DNA of 64,000 nucleotides from Paenibacillus dendritiformis. GTDB taxonomy: Bacteria; Bacillota; Bacilli; Paenibacillales; Paenibacillaceae. The translations under genes and the position numbers were made by a program. Shown in pieces: positions 36,382 through 44,433 of this stretch (positions within the stretch are counted from its first letter, which is position 1; every line of letters starts with the position of its first letter). The DNA lies in contig NZ_AP025344.1 in NCBI RefSeq assembly GCF_021654795.1, positions 5,642,501 to 5,706,500 on the forward strand, written 5' to 3'. The notes under the pieces are model-generated. The model did no database searches, had not been told where the DNA came from, and saw nothing but the letters and a program-made list of their open reading frames with translations.

Positions 36382-38010
36382 ATGGCGTATGAACCGGTAT
36401 GGATGCAGGAACCATCGAAGCTGAACAAGTTTGAATTTGTTAAGATCGAAAAGGACGGACTGGACGTCATCCGCGACATTATTGAAACCTATGCGGTGCA
36501 GGGCTACGAGTCCATACCGGAGGATGACAAAAACTGGTTTAAATGGGCCGGCGTCTACGAGCAAAAGCCGAAGGACGGCCATTTCATGATGCGCATCCGC
36601 ATCCCTTCCGGCCTATTGAAGGCGGCCCAAGCCCGGGCCTTGGCCGAGATCGCCAGACTGTACGGACGCGGGCTGATCGATGTGACCACGCGTCAGGCCG
36701 TACAGTACCATTGGCTGCGCGTCGAGCATATGCCAGACATTTTCAAGCGGCTGGAAGCGGTCGGCTTGTACTCCTATGAAGCTTGCGGCGATTGTCCGCG
36801 CACGATTGTCGGCAACCCGCTTGCAGGCATTGACCCGGATGAGGTAATGGACACGACCGAATTAGTTAATGAGGTGAATGATTTCTTCCTGCTGAACCGG
36901 GATTTCTCGAACCTGCCGCGCAAGTACAAAATGTCCATTTCATCCAACATCTATAACAACGCGCATGCGGAGATCAACGATCTCGCCTTCACCCCGGCCA
37001 CGAAGCTGATCGATGGACAGGAAGTGATCGGCTTCCACGCCTGGGTCGGCGGCGGATTGTCGGCGAAGCCGCACCTGGCGCAGCAGCTTGAGCTGTTCAT
37101 CCGCCCGGAAGAGGTGCTCAAGGTCGCCGTCGGCGTCACGACCTTGTTCCGCGATTACGGCTTCCGCGAGAAGCGGCATCAAGCCCGCCTGAAGTACCTG
37201 ATCGCGGCTTGGGGAATCGAGAAATTCCAAGCTCATCTGGAGGAGTTGATCGGCAAGCTGCCTTCCCGGGGCGAAGACCGGATTGTCGGCTGGCAAGCCG
37301 CCTATTTCGATGGCGTCCACCCGCAGAAGCAGCCGGGTCTATACTACATCGGCCTGAACGTTCCCGTCGGCCGGTTAGATGCGGATGAGCTCGAGCAGCT
37401 CGCGGACGCTGCGGAACGGTATGGCGACGGCTCGCTGCGCACGACGATGTCGCAGAATATCATCCTGACCGGCATTCCGGAGCAAGCGCTGGATACGGTG
37501 CTGGCGCTGCCGGTGCTCGGGCGCCTGACTCCGTATCCGCGGCCGTTCATGAGCCGCACCGTCTCCTGCACGGGCAACGAGTTCTGCAACCTCGCCATCG
37601 TCGAGACGAAGGAAAGGGCGCGGCGCGTAGCCCAATACTTGGACGATCATGTCGGCGATTTGAACGACAAAGTGCGGATTCATTTCATCGGCTGCCCGAA
37701 CTCCTGCGGCCAGAAGCATGTCGCCGACATCGGCCTGCAAGGCTCGCTCATCAAGACCGAGCAGGGCATGGTCGACGCCTTCGATATCGCGGTAGGCGGC
37801 ATCCTCGGTCCGGGCGCCCGCTTCAACACGGCGCTCAAGGGCCGGGTCCGGGGCGACGACGTGCCTTATGTCCTGGAACAGCTCCTCCGCTACTACAAGC
37901 AGGAGCGGAACGGACAGGAATCGTTCCACGCCTTCTTCCTCCGCGTCGGCGCGGAAGCCTTCCAGGCGAAGCTGACGGAAGTGCTCGCTTCCCCCGCACT
38001 CACGTCGTAA
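36382..38010 (+). CDS. Siroheme nitrite/sulfite reductase (NirA/CysI-like)
   Basis: A 542-residue enzyme that reduces nitrite to ammonia or sulfite to sulfide by six electrons. ATG 36382 follows GGAGAGCGGGGG; an earlier in-frame ATG at 36307 lacks a site. It has the two-fold ferredoxin-like half-domain design: DVTTRQAVQYHWLRVE in the first half, and later LRTTMSQNIILTGI. The [4Fe-4S]-siroheme ligands are C-x5-C in CTGNEFCNLA and C-x3-C in IGCPNSCGQKHVADIG. No partner reductase or siroheme gene is adjacent, so nitrite versus sulfite cannot be decided. Confidence 0.92.
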   Translation: MAYEPVWMQEPSKLNKFEFVKIEKDGLDVIRDIIETYAVQGYESIPEDDKNWFKWAGVYEQKPKDGHFMMRIRIPSGLLKAAQARALAEIARLYGRGLIDVTTRQAVQYHWLRVEHMPDIFKRLEAVGLYSYEACGDCPRTIVGNPLAGIDPDEVMDTTELVNEVNDFFLLNRDFSNLPRKYKMSISSNIYNNAHAEINDLAFTPATKLIDGQEVIGFHAWVGGGLSAKPHLAQQLELFIRPEEVLKVAVGVTTLFRDYGFREKRHQARLKYLIAAWGIEKFQAHLEELIGKLPSRGEDRIVGWQAAYFDGVHPQKQPGLYYIGLNVPVGRLDADELEQLADAAERYGDGSLRTTMSQNIILTGIPEQALDTVLALPVLGRLTPYPRPFMSRTVSCTGNEFCNLAIVETKERARRVAQYLDDHVGDLNDKVRIHFIGCPNSCGQKHVADIGLQGSLIKTEQGMVDAFDIAVGGILGPGARFNTALKGRVRGDDVPYVLEQLLRYYKQERNGQESFHAFFLRVGAEAFQAKLTEVLASPALTS

Positions 38011-38124
38011 CAGCCAAGCCCGGGGAGAAGTCGGCAATTGTTGCAGTCTATCTTCCTATTTATTTTTATCTATGGTTTTATTTTTATAGCGATATGTGTA
38101 TTTGGAACAGTGCATGAATACACT

Positions 38125-38160
38125 AAAAAAGACCGCAGATGCTGGAACATCTACGGTCTT
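38125..38160 (-). terminator. Hairpin with minus-strand T-run
   Basis: On the minus strand AAGACCGTAGATG / CATCTGCGGTCTT with loop TTCCAG is followed by TTTTTAG. It could stop transcripts entering from the thiaminase cluster and also acts as a hairpin after the reductase gene. Confidence 0.75.
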
Positions 38161-38184
38161 GCAATAGATTGTCATCTAATGCAC

Positions 38185-38349
38185 GTTCAAAAAGAACGGT
38201 TTTCAGCACCAAGAAGGTTGCTTGAACTCGAAGAAGGAGCAGCCGAGTGTAGGCAGACTGCATGAGCAGCGGACTTCGAGAGTGAACGCAAGATTCGATG
38301 CCGAGCGACATCCTGAATTACGTCGGGATCAAAAGCGGACTTTTTGAAC
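38185..38349. repeat. MITE-like element with imperfect terminal inverted repeats
   Basis: The 165-bp segment starts GTTCAAAAAGAACGGTTTT and ends AAAAGCGGACTTTTTGAAC, 19-bp inverted repeats with three mismatches. Internally CGAAG ... CTTCG arms can also pair. It has no coding frame. The structure fits a non-autonomous mobile or repetitive intergenic element; copies elsewhere in the genome could not be checked here. Confidence 0.5.
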
Positions 38350-38379
38350 ATCTTCTAGGCAGTCGACCATTTATGGAAG

Positions 38380-38417
38380 GTAGACCTCCACCGGCCGGTA
38401 AGCTCAGGGAGGTCTAC
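38380..38417. repeat. Perfect inverted repeat
   Basis: GTAGACCTCC and GGAGGTCTAC form a perfect 10-bp stem with an 18-base loop, 30 bases after the MITE-like element. There is no proper T-run. Confidence 0.5.
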
Positions 38418-38529
38418 TTCTTGAGATGGGCCGACCACCCTTAACGAGCCTATTCTATTGCACCCACATTATACCACACTCTCATCCTTGTGCGAACATA
38501 CATTCCGTATAGTCATAAGAGAAGAATAA

Positions 38530-38566
38530 TCCCCCTCTTCCGCGCTCCCGGAATGAGGGGGGTTGT
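38530..38566 (-). terminator. Terminator after the HAD phosphatase gene
   Basis: CCCCCTCATTCCG / CGGAAGAGGGGG forms the stem on the minus strand, followed by ATTATTCTTCTC. It lies directly after the HAD gene stop. Confidence 0.7.
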
Positions 38567-38567
38567 G

Positions 38568-39341
38568 CTATGATTCCAGCCCGATCTCATCGTAAGCGCG
38601 AACAATCGCATCCGCGGCGGCCGGCGCCTCAGCGAAAACGCGCTCTTCATCGATAAAGATATTCAGCGCCACGCCGGCGCTGCGCCCCATCTCCATGTCG
38701 CCGACCGAGTCGCCGATCACGGCCACTTCCTCCGGCTTTAAGCCGATCTCGCGGCAGGCCAGTTCGACCATATCCGGGAAGGGCTTGCCTCGCTCGACGC
38801 AATCGTCACCGATGACCGCATCGAAATAATGCCGAATCCCCATCTTCTCCAGATGCTGCTCCGACGGCCCCTGGTCATCGGCAGTGACGACGGCCAACGT
38901 CAGCCCTAACGCCTTGCAGCGCTCCAGAAAGGCGACGGTGCCGGTAATCGGCACGATAGTGGCTTGCTCGAGCACCTGCTCGTTCGCCTTCTCGAAGACG
39001 GCGGTAACGCGCCGCAACGCATCATTCCACGCTACCCCCGTCCGATGCAGCAAATACGTCGCGATGCCGATCATTTGCGACGGAGAGCCCATCGCGAGCG
39101 CTCCCTGACGGTCATGCCTCCGAATCGAACCATCCTCTTCGATAATAACCCCTAATATATATCCAGGCTGCTCCGGCAGGGAGCCGCCCTCTTTTTTCAG
39201 CTCCTGCTCCAAGTCCTGAAGCACCTTCTCGGCCCACCAGCCCCACAAGCTCATAAATTGCAGCAGCGTGCCGTCCTTGTCGAACAGAATGCCGCGAACC
39301 TGGGCGCTGCGATCTCCGGCGCTCAACTGAACCATCTGCAT
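38568..39341 (-). CDS. HAD-family phosphatase, phosphoglycolate-phosphatase-like
   Basis: A 257-residue HAD hydrolase. ATG 39341 follows AGGAGAGG; the frame also opens 20 codons upstream without a site. Motif I is ILFDKDGTLLQ, with Asp nucleophile. An alpha-helical cap follows (LWGWWAEKVLQDLEQEL). Motif II is AVVTADDQG, the lysine is in VERGKPFPDMVELA, and the acidic motif is VAVIGDSVGDMEMGRSAG. It lies 163 bases downstream of thiaminase I on the same strand, after a terminator. Context suggests dephosphorylation of a thiamine- or bacimethrin-related phosphate, but general phosphoglycolate cleanup is equally possible. Confidence 0.82.
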   Translation of the reverse strand: MQMVQLSAGDRSAQVRGILFDKDGTLLQFMSLWGWWAEKVLQDLEQELKKEGGSLPEQPGYILGVIIEEDGSIRRHDRQGALAMGSPSQMIGIATYLLHRTGVAWNDALRRVTAVFEKANEQVLEQATIVPITGTVAFLERCKALGLTLAVVTADDQGPSEQHLEKMGIRHYFDAVIGDDCVERGKPFPDMVELACREIGLKPEEVAVIGDSVGDMEMGRSAGVALNIFIDEERVFAEAPAAADAIVRAYDEIGLES

Positions 39342-39462
39342 CAACCTCTCCTCTGTATTGACCACTACATTCGGCGCCGGGCCCTGTTTTCCTCTTTTCA
39401 AGCGCTGCTTTTTGATAACTCATTCCTGCGCCGTCCCTTCTCTCCGCCAACGACAAAAACAA

Positions 39463-39497
39463 TCCCCCTCTCCCGTACAACGGGTGGAGGGGGATGC
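39463..39497 (-). terminator. Terminator after thiaminase I
   Basis: On the minus strand ATCCCCCTCCACCCG / CGGGAGAGGGGGAT with loop TTGTA is followed by TGTTTTTG. It begins 8 bases after the thiaminase stop. The C-rich stem resembles the one behind the next gene at 38530-38566. Confidence 0.85.
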
Positions 39498-39504
39498 GGA
39501 AGCT

Positions 39505-40734
39505 TTAGCTCGCCAGGCTCGATACATCCGTCAAGCCGAGCGCTTCGGGCAAGACTTGCTTGGCGTCTTTTAGCCATGTCCGGACTTCAGGTCCGAGCCG
39601 GAACACCCGGTTTGACGGCTTGTTCACGATCTGGGCCAATTCGGAATAAATCGGATAATCCTGCATCAATGCTTCGTAGACCTGATGCCGCGCAGGCAAC
39701 AGATACTGAGGATATTGGCCGTCGGCCTGCGGGCGCAGAGCTTGCTCCACCGTATCCGCGGAAGCCATGACATTCGCCAGTTTTTTGGCCAGCTCCGGAT
39801 GGGCCGTCTTGGAGTTCACGCTCACGACATCGCTGTAGAACAGAGGAATGTCCTGCCCGGCTGACGAGGAAATCGGCTTGAACCGGACTTGTTCCGCATA
39901 GTCGCCCATGCGCATCATCGACTCGCTGTAGCCGATGAAGGCTCTGCCGCTCCCTTGCGCGAACCACGACGCCCTTACATAAGCGTCGCCATCCTCGGGA
40001 ACATACTGCGACGGCTTCTCCCCCGCCATATTGATTAACAGGCGCAAGCCGCGAATGACCTTGTCATTTAGGGGATCCAGCGGCGGAAGAAGGTCATATT
40101 CCGTATACTGGCCGGTCACATCGATAAGCGCCTCCAAATACATGCTTGCCTTCGTCGTCCCGCCGGCCATATTAATTAGCAAACCCTTATTCTGGGGAGG
40201 CGGAATCTGCTCGGAGTGGCTGGTTCCTATTTTTTTGTACAGTTCATAAATATTGTCGACTTGCCCTATCTTCAAATCGCCTTTACGGTAAAAAAGCAGG
40301 TTCGTGCATAAAATTTGCGGCAGACCGTAGACCTCGCCGTTGCGCTTCGCCCCTTGAAGAGCAAAAGGGAGCACATCCTCCGCCTGGTCGATATCTTGGC
40401 TGCCGAAGGGCAGGAGATACCCCGCATCGACAAAATGGCTTAAAAAAATCGAATCCAGGACGAACACATCCAAATCGTCCGGCGGATCCGCGGAGTAGGA
40501 ATCCCAGTCCGTAAACTCCAGCTTGACGCCAGGCTCCTGCCGCTGCCACTGATCAAGAACGGCCGCCTGGAAACGGGCAGGATCCGGAACGTACGGGTAG
40601 ATCGCCACCTTCAGCGTAATATCCGAAGACGCATCGGAATGGGCCGCCCCGGCTCCGGCCGGACTGACAACGACGAGCAGCAACGCCAGCATCACCATCA
40701 GTGGTTTGTAAATGAAGCCTTTTACCTTTGACAT
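39505..40734 (-). CDS. Thiaminase I (thiamine pyridinylase), secreted
   Basis: A 409-residue enzyme (EC 2.5.1.2) that splits thiamine by base exchange at the pyrimidine methylene. ATG 40734 follows GGGGGAGAAGGA. A signal peptide (KPLMVMLALLLVVVSPAGAG) with cleavage after residue 30 leaves a mature N-terminus AHSDASSDIT. The rest has the periplasmic-binding-protein fold (ITLKVAIYPYVP). Precursor Cys143 in LPQILCTNLLFYRKG and Glu271 in IGYSESMMRM correspond to mature Cys113 and Glu241, the known nucleophile and base of the P. thiaminolyticus enzyme. It lies 59 bases after the HAD-NUDIX gene, at the end of the putative bacimethrin genes. Annotation as a plain solute-binding protein would be wrong. 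Confidence 0.95.
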   Translation of the reverse strand: MSKVKGFIYKPLMVMLALLLVVVSPAGAGAAHSDASSDITLKVAIYPYVPDPARFQAAVLDQWQRQEPGVKLEFTDWDSYSADPPDDLDVFVLDSIFLSHFVDAGYLLPFGSQDIDQAEDVLPFALQGAKRNGEVYGLPQILCTNLLFYRKGDLKIGQVDNIYELYKKIGTSHSEQIPPPQNKGLLINMAGGTTKASMYLEALIDVTGQYTEYDLLPPLDPLNDKVIRGLRLLINMAGEKPSQYVPEDGDAYVRASWFAQGSGRAFIGYSESMMRMGDYAEQVRFKPISSSAGQDIPLFYSDVVSVNSKTAHPELAKKLANVMASADTVEQALRPQADGQYPQYLLPARHQVYEALMQDYPIYSELAQIVNKPSNRVFRLGPEVRTWLKDAKQVLPEALGLTDVSSLAS

Positions 40735-40793
40735 TTCCTTCTCCCCCGCTTCTATTAAAATGGAACGCGCTACTCTCACTTAATAGATTCGTT

Positions 40794-42035
40794 CTAACGG
40801 AAAATGCAAAGCGATTCCTCCGCCAAGGCATCCGCGATCCACCGGGGGTGCATCGCGAGTATAGGGTCCGGCAGCCGCTCCGCCTCGAAATAGTTCACAT
40901 CCAACGTCTCGGCCCCCGTTCTGACAAGCGCTCCTCCCACCGTCTCACAGCGAAAGCAGGCCGTCACGAACTGAGTGGCTGCTCCATCCGGGTAGGTGAA
41001 TACTTGCGACTCGGGATCGGAATAGAGGCCGACCAACCGCATGACTTCCACCTGCAATCCGGTCTCTTCGCGGATTTCCCGCACGATTGCCTCCTCTACG
41101 CTTTCTCCCCGCTCCACATGACCCGACGGGAGGCCCCAGCAGCCGTTATCGGCCCGCTTCATCAGGAGAACCCTGCCTCGTTCGTCCATGACGATGCCCG
41201 CCACTCCAGGCTTGATATCGTCCGGCCAAGGAAAAGCCGGCGGGATCCAACGCTCGATACGCAGCTCTTCATCCCACAGGCTGCGCAAATCGGGAATAAT
41301 CGCATCCGGCTTGCGGTAATCCCGGGCGGACGAATATCCGGTATACGGCCCGCTGGATATAAGAACAGCCGAGATGCCTATCCGGTGTGCGCCTGCGATA
41401 TCCGCATCGGGCGTGTCCCCGAACATGACGGCCCGTGACCAGTCCTCCACATGCTGCAGCGCTTGCCGGAACATATAAGGGTAAGGCTTGCCTACGATAT
41501 AGGGCGTCTTGCCCGAAGCCATCTTGATCGCTTCCACGGCCGTCCCGACCGCCATCATCGGGCCATCTGGCCCCGGAAAGCTCCAATCGGCATTGGTGGC
41601 GATGAACTGGGCGCCATTCGCGATGCGCGTCACCGCGCTTTGGATATCCCGCAGCGTCAGATCGTCACTCCAGCCGACCACGACGGCCTCGGCAGCGTTC
41701 ACGTCCACAATGTCAAGTCCGGCATCCCGGCATTCCCTCTCCAAATGCTCGTCACCGAGCACATAGACAGACCCTGCCCGCCGTTCCCGAAGGCAGCATG
41801 CCGTTGCCCAGCCCGAGGAGATAACTTCATCCTTCGCGGCCTCAATGCCAAGACGGTTCAGCCTGGCAGCCGTCTGCTCCCGCGTCATGCAGGGATTATT
41901 GGTCAGGAATCTGATCGTCTTCCCCCCGGAGCGCAGCCGTTCCAGCGCTTCGACCGCTCCGGGCAGAGCCTCGGGTCCGACATAGATGACACCGTCCAAA
42001 TCAAATAAGAATACGTCAAATGCATCGAATAACAC
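40794..42035 (-). CDS. HAD-IIA phosphatase fused to NUDIX hydrolase
   Basis: A 413-residue two-domain protein. GTG 42035 is chosen since AAGGAGG lies 6 bases upstream. Residues 1-265 are a NagD-type [41 protein letters not shown] and [13 protein letters not shown]. Residues about 275-413 are NUDIX, with box [20 protein letters not shown] and following TGL. It starts 17 bases after the methyltransferase stop and precedes thiaminase I, so it belongs to the cluster. NUDIX and HAD enzymes are known to hydrolyse thiamine diphosphate analogues and pyrimidine phosphates. I infer a role in dephosphorylating pathway intermediates or toxic 2'-methoxythiamine diphosphate. Confidence 0.85.
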
Positions 42036-42052
42036 GTCGTTCCTCCTTACAT

Positions 42053-42814
42053 TCACGCCTCTTTGACTGCCCGGTAAATAAGGAAGGGCGGATAATCCCG
42101 CTCCATTTTCCATTGATCGAACCGGTTGTCCTGCTCAATTCTTCTTAACTCATCCGGCGGAATATCGCGCAACGTGGGCTCCAGACACTCGATATGCCGG
42201 AAGCCGGCATCCTCCAGAAGCTCGCGGTACATCTCCTTGGGCCAATGGAAATCATGGAGAATCATATCCTCGCCGTTCGGAAGATGAAGCCATTCTTGCC
42301 GGGCTTCCCCATGCCCGTAGGCTTTCCCCGGAACCCCGTTGCGGAATGTCGAGAAATCAATCCCCGTCGAATCCGGATGCGTATCCAAGATGACATAAGA
42401 AGCGCCCGGAGCCAGCACCCGATGAATCTCGCTGATAATGCGCGCGATTCTCTCCTGGCTGCTCGTATTAATGAACACATAACAGGTCATGGCGCCATCC
42501 ACCGAGTTGTCTTCCAGGAACGATAACCGATCCTGCTCGATGCGGCAGTAGTCGACCCGGGGGTGAGAGCGCTTCTGCATGGCGATATCGAGCATATGCC
42601 TCGATTCATCCACGGCGACCACTTGGACATCGGCCGTTTCCGCCAAGCGGTAAGCCACTTTGCCGGGACCGCAGCCATAATCCAGCACCCGCTTGCCCGC
42701 GGGAACGGTCTTCAATAGATCGAACACGAAGCGGAACCCCAACGTCTGCTCCAAAATGTCGTTATACGCTTCGAACTGATTCGCCACGTCCTGTTCCTTC
42801 CACGACGTCTGCAT
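42053..42814 (-). CDS. SAM-dependent methyltransferase, candidate bacimethrin O-methyltransferase
   Basis: A 253-residue class I methyltransferase. ATG 42814 follows GGGAGAGG with good spacing and lies 13 bases after the TS-like gene stop. Motif I is VLDYGCGPGKVAYRLAE, then VVAVDESRHMLDIA, DNSVDGAMTCYVF and VLAPGASYVILDTHPD. Bacimethrin carries a 2-methoxy group on the pyrimidine, so an O-methyltransferase is needed for 5-hydroxymethylcytosine, and this is the only candidate in the cluster. The assignment rests on context with the adjacent MilB-like and MilA-like genes and thiaminase I. Confidence 0.8.
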   Translation of the reverse strand: MQTSWKEQDVANQFEAYNDILEQTLGFRFVFDLLKTVPAGKRVLDYGCGPGKVAYRLAETADVQVVAVDESRHMLDIAMQKRSHPRVDYCRIEQDRLSFLEDNSVDGAMTCYVFINTSSQERIARIISEIHRVLAPGASYVILDTHPDSTGIDFSTFRNGVPGKAYGHGEARQEWLHLPNGEDMILHDFHWPKEMYRELLEDAGFRHIECLEPTLRDIPPDELRRIEQDNRFDQWKMERDYPPFLIYRAVKEA

Positions 42815-42827
42815 CGTAATCCTCTCC

Positions 42828-43844
42828 CTATTTCTGTTGTTGATGCTCGAAAAGCGGCAGCGCCGCCTGATGCGGCCATTTGTAGTGAAGCAGCCGCTGA
42901 TAGAGCGGACACAACGCACGGAGCACGGAAGCATCCGCCGGTCTCCGGTATGCGATAGACTGGTAGAAGCTGAACAGCAGCAGCACCTGCTGCCAGTAAG
43001 CAGGCAGATCCAGCGCCTCGATGTCCGGACCCGACAACGTGATGCGGTCTTCTCTCAAGAGCGATTCGTATTCCAGGACCGTCTCCAGATATGGCCAAGG
43101 ATTGCCGGAAGGCATGACAGGAAATTCGTCTATCGGCCTCTGTATGCCGGTTGCGGCTTCAGCCAAGACTCTCTCCACCGCCTCGTCATCCGGCTGATAG
43201 ATATGTACCGAACCGACAACATGATAGTAATCGCCCAGTTCGAGCCCCAATTCTCTCGCGAGCAGCTCCTGCATGAACGTGAACGAGAACACATCGCTGA
43301 CCATTCCCCGGAACGCATCGTTCGCACGCATATAGGCGATCGCATACAGCTTCTCCTCCCGCACGAATAATTGCAGCCCCAACGTGCAGGATACATCGAT
43401 ATTGTCGGTGCCGAGTTCCTCGTTGGCGTCGAAAATTTGCATGAACGCCCGCTTGGAATCGGGATCATCCCGGCCCAGCAAGTGCGTAATTCGCTGCCAT
43501 TGATTCACCTGGCCGGTTCCGAAGCGGAATATTTTAGGCCCGTATGCCGTTCCGGTAAGCGTCTGGCCGTTCATCGAGTACTCTCTCATTTTTCGATTGT
43601 AGTAGCCGATAAAGTCCAGATCGTCCCTGGCAGACAAGTACCACAGCGCCTCGGCAAAATTAAATACGATATTCGTGCGGCGGCTCGCCAAATAACAAAC
43701 ACGCTCTACGGGATTCGCAAGGGCGAATTGATAATTCAGCCGTTCGCGGCTCTGATGGCCTCGCGGGGCATTGCGGAACTGCGGCTGGCTGCGGACAGCG
43801 TCCAGCGTAGCCAGGTAAGCTTCGTGAAACCGGTCGAATCGCAC
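42828..43844 (-). CDS. Thymidylate-synthase-like CMP hydroxymethylase candidate (MilA/BcmA type)
   Basis: A 338-residue thymidylate-synthase-fold protein starting at GTG 43844 behind AGGGGAG. TS-like landmarks are Cys153 in NIDVSCTLGLQ (catalytic nucleophile), MRANDAFRG for the folate/phosphate site, and YYHVVGSVHIYQPDDE in place of the usual GDAHIY. The stretch GMVSDVFSFTF replaces the GLPFNI of real TS, with Asp184 near the Asn that selects dUMP, as expected for a cytidylate enzyme. The C-terminal 100 residues differ from ordinary TS. It probably adds CH2OH from methylene-THF to CMP, the first bacimethrin step, and is not the cell's ThyA. Confidence 0.82.
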   Translation of the reverse strand: MRFDRFHEAYLATLDAVRSQPQFRNAPRGHQSRERLNYQFALANPVERVCYLASRRTNIVFNFAEALWYLSARDDLDFIGYYNRKMREYSMNGQTLTGTAYGPKIFRFGTGQVNQWQRITHLLGRDDPDSKRAFMQIFDANEELGTDNIDVSCTLGLQLFVREEKLYAIAYMRANDAFRGMVSDVFSFTFMQELLARELGLELGDYYHVVGSVHIYQPDDEAVERVLAEAATGIQRPIDEFPVMPSGNPWPYLETVLEYESLLREDRITLSGPDIEALDLPAYWQQVLLLFSFYQSIAYRRPADASVLRALCPLYQRLLHYKWPHQAALPLFEHQQQK

Positions 43845-43862
43845 TTGCCTCTCCCCTTTCTC

Positions 43863-44330
43863 CTATGAAATGACGAACATCCGCTCCAATTCCGACAGAT
43901 AGTCTTGTTCCTCCCGATAGTAGAGGTACGTCACATTGGCCACCTGACCTAACCCCCGAATAAGGAAGGCGTATTCCATCCCCTCCTCCAGCAGCAAAAT
44001 GATCGGTTTGCCGAAAGCGGAGGCCCACCCTATCTCGATGTGCGTCCCCGGAGAAGCCGGGCAGCCGGGAAAGGCGACGAACAGATCGCAGGCGCGTATT
44101 TCTTCGAAATCGATGGCCGTGCACTGATCGGGCGTCATGAAATCTTTTCCCCAGCCCTCGCGTTTATGGGCATTGTGAACATCATAATTTCTCGCTTCAA
44201 AAAAAGAGATAAGCTGAATCAGCTTGCGTTTTTCCTGCTCCTGCATGGTGCCTGTTTTCGTGTCTACCAAGCTCTTGAATGGCCCTGCCAAAAACAGCTT
44301 CTTCGTACCCGCTTCCTTCGCGACACTCAT
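43863..44330 (-). CDS. Nucleoside 2-deoxyribosyltransferase-fold CMP N-glycosidase candidate (MilB-like)
   Basis: A 155-residue protein of the nucleoside deoxyribosyltransferase/MilB fold. ATG 44330 has AGGTGG at 8-base spacing; a GTG four codons earlier is possible. The nucleotide-binding loop is KKLFLAGPFKSL, and the catalytic Glu99 is in SPGTHIEIGWASAFGKPI. HNAHKREGWGKDFMTP lies in the base-binding region. MilB of the mildiomycin pathway releases hydroxymethylcytosine from hydroxymethyl-CMP. The gene lies 18 bases before the TS-like hydroxymethylase, so it likely performs that second step here. Confidence 0.82.
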   Translation of the reverse strand: MSVAKEAGTKKLFLAGPFKSLVDTKTGTMQEQEKRKLIQLISFFEARNYDVHNAHKREGWGKDFMTPDQCTAIDFEEIRACDLFVAFPGCPASPGTHIEIGWASAFGKPIILLLEEGMEYAFLIRGLGQVANVTYLYYREEQDYLSELERMFVIS

Positions 44331-44433
44331 CTTGGCTTCCACCTTCCCTAATAATAGAACGAGTCACTCCATACCCGCTCTGCCCTCTCCTATGGCTCGC
44401 CGCGGCTCGGCGACTCCCTTGGTCCTTGCCCGC

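Larger units (their letters stand above)
38011..38567. other. Intergenic region with element and hairpins
   Basis: No gene is credible here. It contains a minus-strand terminator, a MITE-like element bounded by inverted repeats and a further perfect hairpin, each listed separately. Confidence 0.6.
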
